Shown here one piece after another: positions 44,067-56,449 of a DNA stretch of 64,000 bases (position 1 is the stretch's first letter; the number at the start of each line of letters is the position of its first letter). Under the pieces are notes generated by a model. It saw nothing but the letters and a program-made list of their open reading frames with translations. It searched no databases and was not told where the DNA came from. The DNA is taken from positions 62,001 through 126,000 of the forward strand of contig KV918890.1 in the NCBI GenBank assembly GCA_002049455.2. Direction: 5' to 3'. Source of the stretch: Porphyra umbilicalis. Lineage: Eukaryota > Rhodophyta > Bangiophyceae > Bangiales > Bangiaceae. A program made the translations under genes and the position numbers.

Positions 44067-46146
44067 ACGGGGACGATGGCGGGGAGTATGACCCGATGGC
44101 GGTCACCCCCGCGGCGCCACCACCGACGCGGCACCTGCTGCCTGGGGGTGCCCCCTTTTCGGGGTGGACGCCCGCCGCCCCCCCCCCCGCCCCGCCGCCG
44201 CCGCCGCCGCCGCCCCCGCGGCGAGGGGCGTTAGCGCCGCGGCGGGCAGCCGCCTCGTCGAACTCCTCCGAGCGGTGACCGCCAGCGGGGTGGCGGGCCT
44301 CGTCGGGGCGGCCGCGCGATCGCTGCCGCCGGGTGCCGGCGGCGGCGGCGGCGGCGCCCCGCCGGCGGCCGTGCCGCCGGCGGCCGCGCCCGTGGCGCCG
44401 CCGCCGCCGCCGGCGCTGCCGGCGGGGGGCGGCGGCGGGGGCGGCTGGTGGGCCCCCCCCCCCCCCCCGCCCTCGCTGGTGGCGGCGGGGGCGGCGGCGG
44501 GGGCGCCCCCCCCGGGGCCCCGGCGCCCCCCCCCCCACGGCGGGCGGCCTGGGCGCCGCGCGGGATCCGCGGCTCCGCCGCCTCGCCGCCCGCGGGTGGT
44601 CGGCGGCGCCCTCCCTCGCCGCCTCCGTCCTCTCCGTCCCCCGCCCGCCCGTGACCGTTGCGCCCGTGTCGCTGCCGCCGCCGCTGCCGCCACCGCCGTC
44701 GGCGCCGGTGGCCGCCCCCGCCCCGGCGCCCGCCCCGCCGGCGCCCGCGCCGGTGGCCGCCCCGCCGTCCCCGCCGCCCGCAACGCGGCCGCACCCGCTC
44801 GCCGCGGCGGGTGGCGGCGGCGGCGGCCGCGGCGGCGGCGCCCCCCCGCCAAACGGGTCAAGCGGGCGTCCCCCCCCGCGCGGCGGCCGCCGCCCGCGCG
44901 GCCGCCGCCGCCGCCGCCGCCGCCGCCGCCTCCCCCGAGCCAGACGGCACGCCGCGGCGGGCGGCGTCGTGGACGTCCACGACGCCGTGGCTGGCCGCCT
45001 CCCCGGCGGCCGCCGCGCCGCCGCGGCGGCGGGCGCCAAGCGCGGCGGCGGGGGCGGGGGGGCCCACGGGCGCGCCGCCCCCCAAATCCGCCCTCGCCAA
45101 ACGCGGGCGCGTCGGCGGCGGCGGCGGCGCCTCCCCGCCGCCGTCTGCCGACGCGGCGGCCGAGGCGGCGACGGCCGCAACGGCGGCGGCGGCGGGCGGC
45201 GGCGGGGTTGCGGGCAAACCCCACGCCTCCCTGGTGGCGGCGGCCAAGGCGGCGGCGGCGCTGTCGTCGCGGCTGGCGCCGCCGGCGCGGGGGGGGGGGG
45301 GTCAAGGACCACCCGGCGGCGCCCGCGGAGCGCCGCAAGGCGCCCGCCGACGGGGAGCGCCGCAAAGCGGCGCCCGATGGGGACCGCCGCAAGGCGCCCG
45401 CCGACGGGGGCAAAGCCTCCTCCCAACAGTTTGTGGCCGCCGCCAAGGCGCGCGCCCTGTCCGCGGTGGCGGCGCGGGCGGGCAAGCGCGCCGCCCCCGG
45501 GGCGGACGGGCGGCCGCGCACCGGCGGCGGCGGCGCGGCCGGCGGTGGGGGCGGCAAAGCGACGGGCGCGGCGGCGACCGCCGCCTCCGCCGCCGCCGCC
45601 GCCGCCGCCACCGCCGCCGGCGCGTCGCCGCGCAAGCGCGACGCGCCGTCGGCGTCGGCCGCCGCGGGGGCGCCCGCCGAGTCGGCATCGTCGACGCGCG
45701 GCGGCGGCCGCCCGATCGTGCCCTTCCCCGTCAATGCGCAGGTGCGGGGCGGGGCGCTGCCGCCCAAGGTGCCGCACAAGATCCGGCAGGCCATGGCCGA
45801 CAAGCTCCACGACTTGTGCGTGGAGTTTGCGGCGCTGCCGCCGGGGCGGGCGGCCGCCCACGCGCTCCGCGTCGAGGCGCGGATGTTTGCCGCGTCGGCA
45901 ACCAAGTCCGACTACCGCTCGTTTGCGTTGCAGGAAATCAAGGCGATCAAGAAGAAGGGGCGGGGGGGGGGGCACCGCGTCGGGGGGGGGGGGGGGGGCG
46001 GGGGGGGGGGGCGCCCCCCGGGGGGGGGGTGACGCGGCCGCCCCAACGGCGGTGGCGCCCGCCGCCACCGCCGCCTCTGCCGCCACCGCCACCCCGCCCG
46101 CCGCCGCCGTCCGGCCCACCCCGGCGGCGACGGCGGTGGCACCCGC

Positions 46147-46177
<31 letters not shown>

Positions 46178-46806
46178 GCCGCGTCGGCACGACCGCCGCC
46201 GGCGGGCGTCCCCCCCGGTGGGGTTATTGGCGCCGGGCACCCCCCCCCCCACCCCCCCCCGTCTCGGCGCCCGCCGGCTACGTGGCGATTGCGCCCGCGG
46301 CGGCCGGCGGGCGCCCGACGCCGAGACGCATCTACCCGCGGAGCGCGCCGCTGCTCGCGTCGACGGGGTGGCCGGGGGGGGTGCCGCCGCCGGGCACGCC
46401 CGCCGCGGCGGCGGCCGACGCGGCGGCAGCGGCGGCCGCCGCCGCAGCGGCGGCGGGCGGCGGCGAGGTGTTTGGCAGCCGCACGGGCGACGCGGGCGCG
46501 GGGGTGGCGGGGTGGCCCCCCGCGTCGGCCGCCGCCGCCGCCGCCGCCGCCCCGGGCGGCCTCGTGCACGCGGCCAACGCGGCGCTCGGGTGGCCGCCGC
46601 CCGACGGGGCGGCGGCGGGGATGGCGCCGCCGCCGCCGCCGGCCGCGCCCGCGGGCGACGGCACCCCCTGTTGGCCGCCCGCCTTTGACGGCGGCGCGCC
46701 CGCGCCGCCGCTGGCCCCGCCCTCGTGGCCGGTGGGGCCCGCCGCCGCCGCCGTGGCCGCCGCGCCGCCGCCGCCCCCCGTGCCGGCGACCATGCCGCCG
46801 GCGGAA

Positions 46807-46839
<33 letters not shown>

Positions 46840-46973
46840 GCGGGGGGGGGGGGGACGACGACGGCGGACCACCGCCGGCGCTGCGGCCGGCGGCGGTCGG
46901 GGCGGCGGCGGCGCCCGCCGATGCAGACGACTTGATCTTCTATGCGGGGTCTGCGATGCGGGAGGGCTTGTGA
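43982..46973 (+). CDS. Low-complexity nuclear-type protein, frame changes at G/C runs
   Basis: Function is not established. A protein-like reading starts MSTASGIDGAGQS at 43982 and ends with DADDLIFYAGSAMREGL and TGA at 46971. Between them the sensible frame switches repeatedly, each time at a run of C or G (near 44215, 44525, 44845, 44900, 45295, 45960-46030, 46245 and 46845). Most of the protein is Ala/Pro/Gly. Distinctive parts are VSAAAGSRLVELLRAVTASG near the start, three repeats of RRKAPADG(D/E) around 45310-45410, a basic patch SPRKRDAP, and a helical domain at 45705-45960 (VPHKIRQAMADKLHDLCVEF, TKSDYRSFALQEIKAIKKK). The helical domain has a faint likeness to the helical segment of REXO1/EloA-BP1 proteins, but I would not assign it. 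The frame changes are most simply homopolymer-length errors in the assembly; a true pseudogene is possible. Confidence 0.6.
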
Positions 46974-48179
46974 GCGGGCGGCTCATGGGTGGGAGGGGGG
47001 GGGGGGGTCGCGCACATGCGCGCGCCCGTGTCTGCTGCACGCTGGCGGCGGCGTGCCCGCAAGGCCGCGCCCACGACGGCAGCTGCGCGCCACGTCGGAT
47101 GCCGGACGTCCTCGCCCCTGCCGCGGGGCGTTGGGGTGGTGTGCGCCCGCGCGCGCGGGCGCCCGCCGCCGTCGACGGCACCCTCCAAGTCGCCCGACGA
47201 CGATGGCGGTCAAGGGCGGCCGCGTCGTCGTCGCTGCCTCTGCTGCTGGCAAGCGGACGTACCCCGCAGCGGGCGCGTCGTGGCTTTGGGGGGTGGCCGT
47301 CTGCCGCACCCGCACAGCCCACCCCACGGGTGACCGTGTGCATCGGCCGGCCCCTGCGCCGAGGCCGGACCCGCCGGTCGCGCCACCCCGTTGAGCCCCT
47401 CCCGGATCCTCCCCACCACGCCCCCCCCCGCGCTCCCGTCCGCAAACCCGTCCCGACCGACAGAGCCGACGGGTGAGAAAAGGGGGGGCCCGCCGCGGCC
47501 CCCACGGGGCGCGACCAACCCCCGCGGGGGGCAGCGGCTCGCCGGGGCCCTCGGGCGGCCACCCGGGCCGCGGGCGCCCGCGTCGGACGGGCGGACCGCG
47601 CCGGGGCGCGCGCGGATCCCACCGAGATCCGACGCACGGCTCTCCGCTGGCCGGGATGTCGGCGGAGGCGGTCGAATGCGCGCCCGCGCCGTCGGCCGCT
47701 CCCTCCCGCCTCCCCCATCGTGCCGACGACGCGCTGTGCGCGTCGGCGCGACGAGTGCCCACGGATGGGCAGACGCCGCCATGCGTGTCGCGGCGGCGGC
47801 GGCGGGGCGCGACCGCCGTCGGGCGGTCGACCATGCGCCCGTTTTCCTACTTTTTTTCTTTTTTTGACCAAATCGACATTTGGTCGCCATTTCGGCAGTC
47901 CCGTTTTCTTCGTGTCTGACACGTGCATTTTTGCAGCAATTGGTCCAGTCGTGCATAGAGCTTTGGCCTTTCTGCAGGCCCCCGTCTCGACCACCGATCT
48001 CCTCCACCCGCCCGCAACCGCGTTGGCGCGGGCGGCTGCGGTCCCCTCCTCCCCCTCTCCCCAACAGCCCGAGGCGGCTCCCACCACGGCGGTCGGGGGC
48101 CCCGTGTTTCCGCTTCTTCTCTTCCTTGTCTCCCTCTTGACCCTTGCCTCTTTTTTTTTTTTTTTTTTTATCTGGCACG
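46974..48179. other. Intergenic region and leader of the HAT-repeat gene
   Basis: No gene is called; the long frames on both strands are compositional. Near 47868-47887 an 8-bp perfect hairpin (GACCAAAT CGAC ATTTGGTC) follows a T-rich tract. A run of 19 T ends 10 bases before the start codon of the next gene. Confidence 0.45.
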
Positions 48180-49575
48180 ATGGCCACGTCGGCGTTTGTC
48201 GTCCCGTGTGGCCGCGCCGCCGTCGGCGCGTCCCCGTTTGTGCCGCCCCCGCCGTCGGCGGCGCGGCGGGCGGCGCGCCGCGCGTCGGCGGCGGCGGCGC
48301 CCGGGGCTCCCCCCCGCGCCCCCCCGCCTTTCTCTTCCCCCGTGCGTCGGCGCCGCCACCCCCCCCGTCGGGCGCAGCCGCCCCCCCCCCCCACCCGCAG
48401 GGCCCCCCCCCCCCCCCCCGGCAGCGGCGGCGGCGGCGGCGGCGCCCCCCCCCCCCCCCCCAGTCGGTAGCCGACCTCGAAGCGCACCTGGCGAGGACCC
48501 CCACCGACGGGCGCTCGTGGTCGACGCTCGCCCGCCTGACGCCGTCCCCCGCCGCCCGCCGGCGGGTGCTCGCGCGCGCCGTTGCCGCGTGCCCCGCCAA
48601 CGCGCACCTGCTCACGCGGGCGGCGGCCCTGGAGTTGGGGGCGTCCCCGCCACGGCCGGCGGCGGCCGACGCCATCCTCGTTGCGGGGCTGGCCGCCGTG
48701 CCGCCCGGCCGCCGGGGGGCGCTCTACCAGCTCCGCGCCCGCGCGGCCGTCGCGGCGGGCGACGCGCCGGCGGCGGCGGCGGCGCTCGACGCGGGGATGG
48801 CCGACGAGCCGACGCACGGGGCGCTCTACACGCTCGCCGCGTCGCTCGCGGCGGCGGGCGTCACGCGCCCCGGCGGCGGTGGCGACGCTGCCGCCGCCAC
48901 CGACGCGGACGCGGCGGAGCGGGCGGCGTGGGTGGCTGGCGCCGCCGCGGCCGGGGGTTGGGGCGCCCTCTGGCGCGGGTGGGCGTGGTCGGAAATGGGC
49001 CGCGGCCGCTACGCGTCGGCAGCCGCCAAGTGGGCCCGCGCCGTCGCCGTTGACCCGACCAACGGGCGCGCGTGGGGGCAACTCGCGCAGCTCGTGGGGG
49101 AGGGGTACGGCGACGGGTGGGCGACCGTCACCGCAGCGGCGGCGGTGGCGGTGGCCGACGAGTCCCCGCCGGCGGGGGCGGGGGCGGGGGGGGGGCGGGG
49201 GACTACCGCGCCGCCGCCGCCGCGGCCGTCCTCGACGCGGCGGTGGCGGCCAACCCCGCCGACGGGCTCCTACGCGCCGCCGCCGCCGAGGCGGCCGAGG
49301 CGGTGGCGGGGCCCGCCGCCGCGCGGGCGGTGTTGGCCGCCGCGCCGCCCCGCGGGGGCGGCGCCTCCGCCGCCGCCGCCGCCGCCGCCGCGTCGCGGCG
49401 GCGGCCGCGCCACCCGGCGGCCGCCGCGTCGGCGGCCGCGTCGGACCTGGCGCTCGCGTGCGCGGCGGCGCGCGTCGAGGCGCGCGACGGCAACGTCGGC
49501 CGCGCGCGCGCCTATTATGCCGACGCGGCGGCAACGGCGCGCGCCGCGTCGGCGGCCACGGCGGCGGCGGCGGCG

Positions 49576-49609
<34 letters not shown>

Positions 49610-50226
49610 GTGCGGCGGTGGCGGCGGCCGACGCGGTCGCGGGGGTGCTCCTCGAGTGGGCGGCGCTGGAGCGGTCGCCCGCGGGCGCCGCCGCGGCGGG
49701 GTCTGAGGGGGGGACCCCCGCCGCGCGGGCGCTGTTGGAGGAAGCGGCGGCGGTCGTTGTCGGCGCGGCGGCGGCGGCGGGGGCGGGCGGCGCCGCCGCC
49801 GACGAGGCGGACGCTGCCCCCGCCGGCGGCGGCGGCGCCGTCGGCGGCGGTCGCGGCGGCGGCGGCGGCGGCCGCGGCGGCCGTGGCGGCGGCGGCAGCA
49901 CGACCGCCGCGTCGGTGTGGCTCGCGCTCGCCGCCCTCGACGATGGGGCGCGCCAGTTTGACCGCGCCGTCCGCTCCTACCGCCGCGCCGTCGCCGCGCG
50001 GCCGGGCGACGGGCGCACGTGGTTGGCGTGGGGGCGCTCCGCCGCGGGGCGGGGGGGGGGGGGGGGGGGGGGCCGACCCCCTCCTCGCAACCGCCGCGCG
50101 GCTGGCGGCCGCGGCGCTGGCGCGGGGGGGGTGCCGCCGCCGCCGGCGCTCGGCGGGTGGGACGCGCCCATCCTGGTCGGCGCGCCCGTGGGGGGGGGGG
50201 GGGGGAGGCCGTCAGTGACACGGGCG

Positions 50227-50264
<38 letters not shown>

Positions 50265-51494
50265 AACACGGACGACCCGGCCGACGCGGCGGCGGCGGCG
50301 CTGGCCGCCGCCGCCCTCCGCTCGTCGACGGCGGCGGCGGCAGCCGCGGCGGCGCCCGCCGCCTCGACGGGCGTGGGCGACGGCGGCGGCGGCGGCGGCG
50401 TCGCCCACCGTGCCCTCTCCCCCCGCCACGCGCGGGGCCTCATTGCGACCGTCGCGTCGGCGGTGCGGGGGCGGTCCGACTTGGCGGTCCTCGGCGGGCA
50501 CCTCCCCGCGGCCCTCACACTCGCGGAAGCCGCGTGCGCGGTGGACCCCGCCGCCCCCTCTGCGTGGCGGTGCCGCGGGGAGCTCGCCGGCCGCCTCCAC
50601 GGCCCCGCCGCCGCGCGGGCCGTCTACGCGGCGGGGGTGGCGGCGACGGCCGTCACCGCGCCGGCGGCGGCGACGCGCATCCGCCACGCGGCGGGCCTCG
50701 CCGAGCGGGCGGCGGGGGAGCGGGACGCGGCGGCCGCGGCGCTGCGCGCCGCCGTGGCGGGGGAGCCGACGTACACGCCCGCGTGGCTCTCCCTCGCGCT
50801 CTTGGAAAAGGAGGCGGGGCGCCCCGACGCGGCGGTGGAGCTGCTCCGCTCGGCCGCGGGGGGGGGGGCCTCTGCGCCGGACGTGGCCCACGTGTACGCC
50901 GCGTGGGCGCGGTTGGAGGAGGGGCGGGGGGGGTCGACGCCGCCCGCTCCGTCTACGCGGCGGGGACGGCGGCGGTGGCGGCGGCGGCGGCGGCGGCGGC
51001 GGGTCGCGCAGCGGGGGGGGGCGGGGGGGGGGGGCGGGGGGGTGGCGCCCAGCCCCGCCCATTGCCGTGCTGTCGGCGGCGGCGGCTGCGGCCGCCGCTG
51101 CCGCGGCGTGGCCGGGGGCAGACGCTGCCGCCGCCGACGCGGCCGCGTCGGTCGGCGCCACGCCCGCCGGCGCGTCGGCGGCGGGGTCCCCCGCGTCGGC
51201 GCCCGCCGCCGCCGCCGACGCGGCGGCGCCGCTGTGGCTCGGCTGGGCGCGCCTCGAGGAGCGGTCGGGCGGGGCGGAGCGGGCGCGGGGGCTCTACGCG
51301 GCCGCCGCCGCGGCGGACCCGCGGGGGGGGCGTGGGAGGCGTGGGCGCGGCTGGAAGCGCGGCGGCGGCGCTACGACGCCGCCGTGGAGGTGCTCGGGCG
51401 GGGGCTCGCCGCGCTGACGGGGGGGGGGGGCGCGCCGGCCCCCGCCGACGGTGCCGCGGCCACAACGCCGGCGGCTGCCGCGCCGCCGGCGGCC

Positions 51495-51525
<31 letters not shown>

Positions 51526-52739
51526 GGCTCCCCCCCCTGGCCACCACCGCCGCGCCCGCGGCGGGGACCCCCCCCGCCCCCCCCCTCCGCGGCAGCGCCT
51601 CGGCCGCCGCCGCCACGGCGGCGGCGGCGCTTGCGGCGACGGGGACGACCCCCCTGGTCGGCGCGGCGGCGGCCGCCGCGGCGCGCCTCCTCACCGCCTG
51701 GGGTGGCGTTGAGTGGGGCGGCCGCGGCGCCGCGGCGGTCGGGCGGTCCCTCCTCCGCCGCGCGGCGGCGCTCGACCCCGCGTCGGCGGCGCCGCTGCTC
51801 GTGGCGGGGCGGCTCGAGCGCGGGTCGGGCAACGTGGCCGCCGCGCGGGAGGCCTACGCGGCCGCGTCGGCGGCGGCGCCAACGTCGGCCGCCGTCGCGC
51901 ACGCGCGGGGGGCGCTCGAGGCGGCCGCGGGGGACGTCCCCGCCGCCCTCGGATGGTACGCTGCCGCGCGGGCGGCCGACCCGTCGTCGGCGCTCGCCTA
52001 CACGGCGCCCGCGGCGCTGCTCGTGCGGCCGCCCGCCGAAGGGGGGGCGGTGGACGCGGCGAGCGTGGCCGCCGCGCGGGAGCTGCTCGCCGCCGCGGCG
52101 GCCGCGGGCGCGGTGCCCCCCGAGGTGGTGCCCCTCACCGCCGCCGCCGTCGAGGCGGCGGCGGGCAACGGGGCGGGCGTGGCGCCCATCCTCGCCGCCG
52201 CCGTCGTCGCGCACCCAGCGTCGCCGGCGGTGGGGGCGGCGGCGGCCGCCGCTGCGGCGGCCGCGGGCGACCTCTGCGCCGCCCGCGCGCACTATGCGGC
52301 GGCGGCGGCGGCGGCGGGCGCGGCGCCCGCCGCCGCGCCAGTGCTGACCGCGTGGGCGTGTTTGGAGGTGGCCGCCGCCGCGTCGGGCGACGGCGGGGGC
52401 GGGGGCGCGGGCGGGGGGGGGGGGGGGGGGGGGGGGGGGACGCGGCAGCGGCGCCGCTGCTCCGCCGCGCCCTCGCCGCCGACCCGGCGCACGCGCCCGC
52501 GTGGAAGGCGCTGGCGGGCGTGCGCCGGCGGGCGGGGGCGGGCGCCGAGGCGGACGCGCTCGCGGGCGCGGCGGACGGGGTGGCCGAGGGCGCGGAAGTG
52601 GCGGCGCTGTTGGGGTGGGGGGAGGGGGAGTGGGGGGGGAGGGCGCGTGGGGGGGGGGGGGGGTGACGGCGCCTGGGCAGGGGCGCCGGTGGGCGTGCGG
52701 TGGGCGGGGGGCGGGGAGCGGCGCAAGCGACAGGGGTGA
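48180..52739 (+). CDS. TPR/HAT-repeat protein, probable plastid RNA-maturation factor
   Basis: HAT (half-a-TPR) proteins such as HCF107/Mbb1 stabilise plastid mRNAs; membership is inferred from the repeats and targeting. The start MATSAFVVPCGRAAVGASPF (48180) has the Phe-containing AFV feature of red-algal transit peptides and lacks acidic residues. Helical repeats of about 34 residues follow: RSWSTLARLTPSPAARRRVL, LWRGWAWSEMGRGRYASAAA, VWLALAALDDGARQFDRAVR, AWLSLALLEKEAGRPDAAVE, LWLGWARLEERSGGAERARG and APAWKALAGVRRRAG, at least a dozen in all. The sensible frame changes only at G/C runs (near 48410-48465, 49190, 50050, 50195, 50920, 51015-51040, 51320, 52420-52440 and 52655). It ends GGGERRKRQG-TGA. 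About 1500 residues are implied. Spliceosomal C-terminal HAT proteins (Crooked-neck type) are an alternative, but the transit peptide argues against that. Confidence 0.7.
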
Positions 52740-55098
52740 GTGTGTGTGGCGCGTGTCTGCTTCACTTTTTTTCATTTGCGGTGGGGATGGTTCTGGCAGC
52801 TGCGCTGTGCCCCCCACGGTCGTGGGCGGGGTGAGCACCTGTCGGTGGTGGTCAACGCGGGGAGGGCGGCGGCGGCCCCACTCACTCGTACCGTTGCTCC
52901 CAATGTCGTTGCGCGCACAGTTTGGACGCGGGGAGGGGGGGATCGGGCGCGCGAGGGGACGTGCGGCAGATCATTCCGGAGAAAAAAGGGCTGGGCGCCC
53001 GCAGCGCCCCACGCCCCATCATGGGGATGATCCCCGTTGCGTTTACCGATAGCGTCGGGGACGCCGCGCCGCCGTCACCGCGCCACGTCAGCGACCCGTT
53101 GCGCAGGCGCCCACACCCGTCTGGCGCGCGTGACCGCATTCCGCGCGGTCGATGGAGCGGGCGGGCCGACACGGTGCCGACGGCGGCGCCGCCGTCGCCA
53201 CCCGTGCCGCGTCGGGCGGGGGCACCGCCGCCGCCGCGGCACGTCGACGCGCAACGGTGGCGGCGTGCCGCTCTGGCGGGGAGCGAGGGTGGTGGGCGAG
53301 GTTGCCGTTCTTGCTTGTCTGTCTCGCTCCTGCCTGCCCTCACCACCCACTGCGTATCGACCGACCGACAGTGTTGTGGTCGGCCATCTGGCCCTCGCCC
53401 GCGCGTGGGCCCGCCGGTTGCCTAGGCTGGCCCCAAAGGCCCACACCCGACGGCGCGCTCTGCGCGCTCCCGCTCTCCCGCGGCTCCGCCACGTGCCCCT
53501 CAGCGCCCGTTGCGCTGGCGCCCCCTCGTGCTTCCACGTAGCGCCACAGTGGCGGTTGGGCCACCGTAATCTCACTCCCAACAGCAACCCCATGCAGACC
53601 CCATCCGGCCCTCCCTCAGACACGCCTCACTCACTTTTGAGCTCACAAGCAAACAATCCCTTTTTGACACCCTCCCACCGACGCCCGCCCGTCTGCGCCC
53701 AGCGGGTTGGTACCAACCTCCGACGACGCGGGGGACAGTTCGCCACGCGGGGGACAGTTCGCCAGCCGCTACTCGGCTCCGCCCCAACGACCCCGGGTGT
53801 TGCGGGCCGCCAACGGACGTGTCGGCCGGTCCAATTTGGAACCGGCCACAGGAAAATTCCCAACCCTGGGAAATTTGACGCACAGTTGGGTTTGCATTGA
53901 TTTTTCCGCCATAAGATGAGGAGTGATTTAGCAAGGCCCTTGCACTTTCCATGCTTACCTGCCTCGACGACCTGGAAACGCAGATCATTTCAGAAACGAT
54001 TTTTAGCCGGCGATCTAATAGCAAGAAATCACTCTACAGTAATCTGTTGCCCCAACACAATCCGTCGGCGCCGTCCCGGTGGGGGGCGACCGACGGGGGG
54101 GTCGATGCCGCCTGACCGCCGCCCCTGGTGGCACCACACACGGCTGGTGGCGGCGCGTCATCCGCATTGGGAGCTTCCGTGCAGGCGCACGAGGCCCACA
54201 TTGATGCCCACCCCCGCCGCTGGCGGCGGTCCGCACAGCCGTCGCCACGGCGGCTCGCCGACCGGCGACGAAGGAGGCCGCCCCGCTGCCCTTGCCGGCC
54301 TGGTCGGTCAACGGGGGTTCGGCGGCGGCCGTCGTCGGCACCGCGACGGCAGCGATGTATTGGGCGGTGGCATTGTGCAGGGTGCGCCACGGTCGCGCTG
54401 CTGCGGGCGTAGCCACGCCCCGTTGCCCGTGGCCGGGGGCACGTTGGCGGGCGCGGCGGTGGCCGAGACGACGCCGTGTAGGGGAGCGGACACCCTTTGC
54501 TTGTACCACTTTGACCTGCACGAGGCTCTTTAGTCTGCGTGTTTTGATCCCGGCAGACCGTTCTGCGGCTGTGATAGCCACCTCTGCTGGCAGGGGGCCC
54601 AAAACGCCTGGGCAATCGAGACAAACAGACCCCTGCTGGAGGCCGCCGTGTCTGCGCGTTTTCTTTCCTCACAAAAATCTCTTTGGCCGTCTCAGTTATA
54701 CGTAGGCTGGAGGCAGCACACTTGAAGGCGACTCCGTTGTAAAACCAGACCCATTGACTTTGTGTGAGAGGAAATAAGCAGGCAGCGTCTCGGCTGCAGC
54801 CACCGGAAGCAAAATTAATAAAAAAAGAAACGGGGCAGTGAGCGACCCACCCCGACCGTGGAGCAAGATGCGGCGCCTCCCGCCTCGGCGTTGGCGCAGC
54901 GCGTCTTGCACAAGGGCGAAGTCATTGCCGGGGGCGTCGACCCTTGACCATTGACGACGACTCCGCGGCGCGCGCGCGTCACGCAGGTACGCCAGCGGCA
55001 ACAACCGCCTATCGCCGAGTCACTGGCGCCACCCCAGGCGGCGGCCCGTGCGATCCGCTGCAGAGAACACGCAAAGGCGTTCGGGGCGGGTACGTCGG
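52740..55098. other. No confirmed gene
   Basis: Long Arg/Pro/Gly-rich frames occur on both strands around 53.0-53.9 and 54.0-54.7 kb without domains. The stretch 53900-54060 is relatively AT-rich. The region may include 3' UTRs of the flanking genes. Confidence 0.35.
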
Positions 55099-55485
55099 TC
55101 AGCGGCGGCCGCTCCGCGCGGACCGTCCCCGCACGAGCCCCCCCGCGGCGCGCCGTACGGCAGGTAGCAGCGCACGGAGGTCGTCCAAGCTGCTCCCCGG
55201 CGAGCTGCTGGCAGCGTCGCGCCGCGACGGCGAAGCGGGTGCAGTGGCCGCGGCGGGTGGTGCTACGAGCGGCAGGGGCGGCACGGGCGCCGGCGACGAC
55301 CGCGCGGCGGGTGGCGGAGACGGCGGCGACCGGGCGCCTGGAGAGGGGGGAGGATCGAGCGCGTCGTAAAGGACGTCCTCGAGGGACTCGTAGGAGCTCG
55401 ACGGGTCGTACATGTCTTCCAGAAAGTCCGACACTTGCTGCGAGCGGATGCTCGTCATGGAAAGGGCTGCTGGGCGGGACGGCAT
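55099..55485 (-). CDS. Small acidic/proline-rich protein, hypothetical
   Basis: The frame encodes 128 residues from the ATG at 55485, with a second ATG nine codons on. The first 55 residues are protein-like and acidic (SQQVSDFLEDMYDP, SYESLEDVLYDALDPP). They are followed by a Pro/Ser/Ala-rich linker and a short helical segment SLDDLRALLPAVRRAAGG. The C-terminus is basic. A C/T-rich stretch precedes the start on the coding strand, consistent with a leader. No family is recognised. The frame might continue by splicing beyond 55099. Confidence 0.4.
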   Translation of the reverse strand: MPSRPAALSMTSIRSQQVSDFLEDMYDPSSSYESLEDVLYDALDPPPSPGARSPPSPPPAARSSPAPVPPLPLVAPPAAATAPASPSRRDAASSSPGSSLDDLRALLPAVRRAAGGLVRGRSARSGRR

Positions 55486-56449
55486 GGTGACGGTGCGTTC
55501 CGGGAGCGTCGAGGAAATGGGAAGGGCGACTGGCCGTGGTGGTCGGCAGTGGTGGCGACGTTGTTGGCGGTTGGTGGTGATGGCGGCGGCGGCGAGATGT
55601 CGTGCTGGTGAGACCAGAGTGGGCGCGCGGCAAGCGGAGGGGTGAGGAAGGTCGGAGTGAGGTGGCGGTGGTGTTGACAAGCGTCGGTGGCAATGCACCT
55701 GGCTTGCCGGGTCGATGCTTTATACGTGCGCAAGTTGAAGTGGCGCTGCCCCCTACCGCCGTGTTTCCTGCTCCCCACGGGCCGCCATACAGGCGGCAGG
55801 ACGTTTCTCTGCCCACAGATCACGCCACCTGCCCGCCCCCGCGGGCGGGGCCTCGACTAGACCCCGCAGACACTGTCGGCAGGGGGCATTCCTCGTGGGG
55901 GACGGCGGGGGGCAGATTCAGCGGGGGGCAGATCCAACGGCGGACCGGCTTCGTGGCTGCGTGCCGCCCAGGCCGCTGCGTGTGCTAGCGCTGCCGACAC
56001 CCGGGGAGGCAGGGGGAGCGACCGGTCGCTCCGCTGTCATCCCTGCCGTCGGAGGCCCGCCACCCGCAGACAGTGATGGGTGCGTGGGGGTCCCCTCTCA
56101 ACCCTTGGGGGGCCCAGCGCCACGCGGCAACGGTCGCGTGGGCGCGGCGGGGCACCGCGCGGGCGCGGGCGGCGCGGAATATTTTGAGGGGGTTCCTCTC
56201 CGCGACCGCCACAACGACACTCCCTGGGGGTCCTTGCAGCGGGCCCTTGATTGGGGGCGTCAAAGCATCAAAACATTGCTGTACCCTTCAGGTCCTACGC
56301 TTCTCGGTTTTGAGGGACTGTCGATTTAATAGTGCCAGTGTTGGGGTCCTTTCCGCCCGATTTTTGGGTGCCTGCCCCGCACTTTGACCAGTCGTGATTC
56401 TGAACCGCCAATGTTACCACAACGGGCCGCCCGTTGTGGTGAATAAAAG
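55486..56449. other. No gene seen
   Basis: The first 250 bases are the probable leader/promoter of the minus-strand gene. The remainder shows no supported feature. Confidence 0.35.

Noticed and set aside
44014-48675. Open frame of about 1,553 codons on the minus strand
   Set aside because: It is almost entirely Arg/Pro/Gly/Ala, antisense to two plus-strand genes with recognisable motifs and a transit peptide. Long antisense openness is expected at this GC content.
47210-50518. Open frame of about 1,102 codons on the minus strand
   Set aside because: It is compositional, antisense to the HAT-repeat gene, and has no domain.
53037-53900. 287-codon plus-strand frame
   Set aside because: It is Arg/Pro/Thr-rich without domains, and overlapping frames on both strands are equally open.
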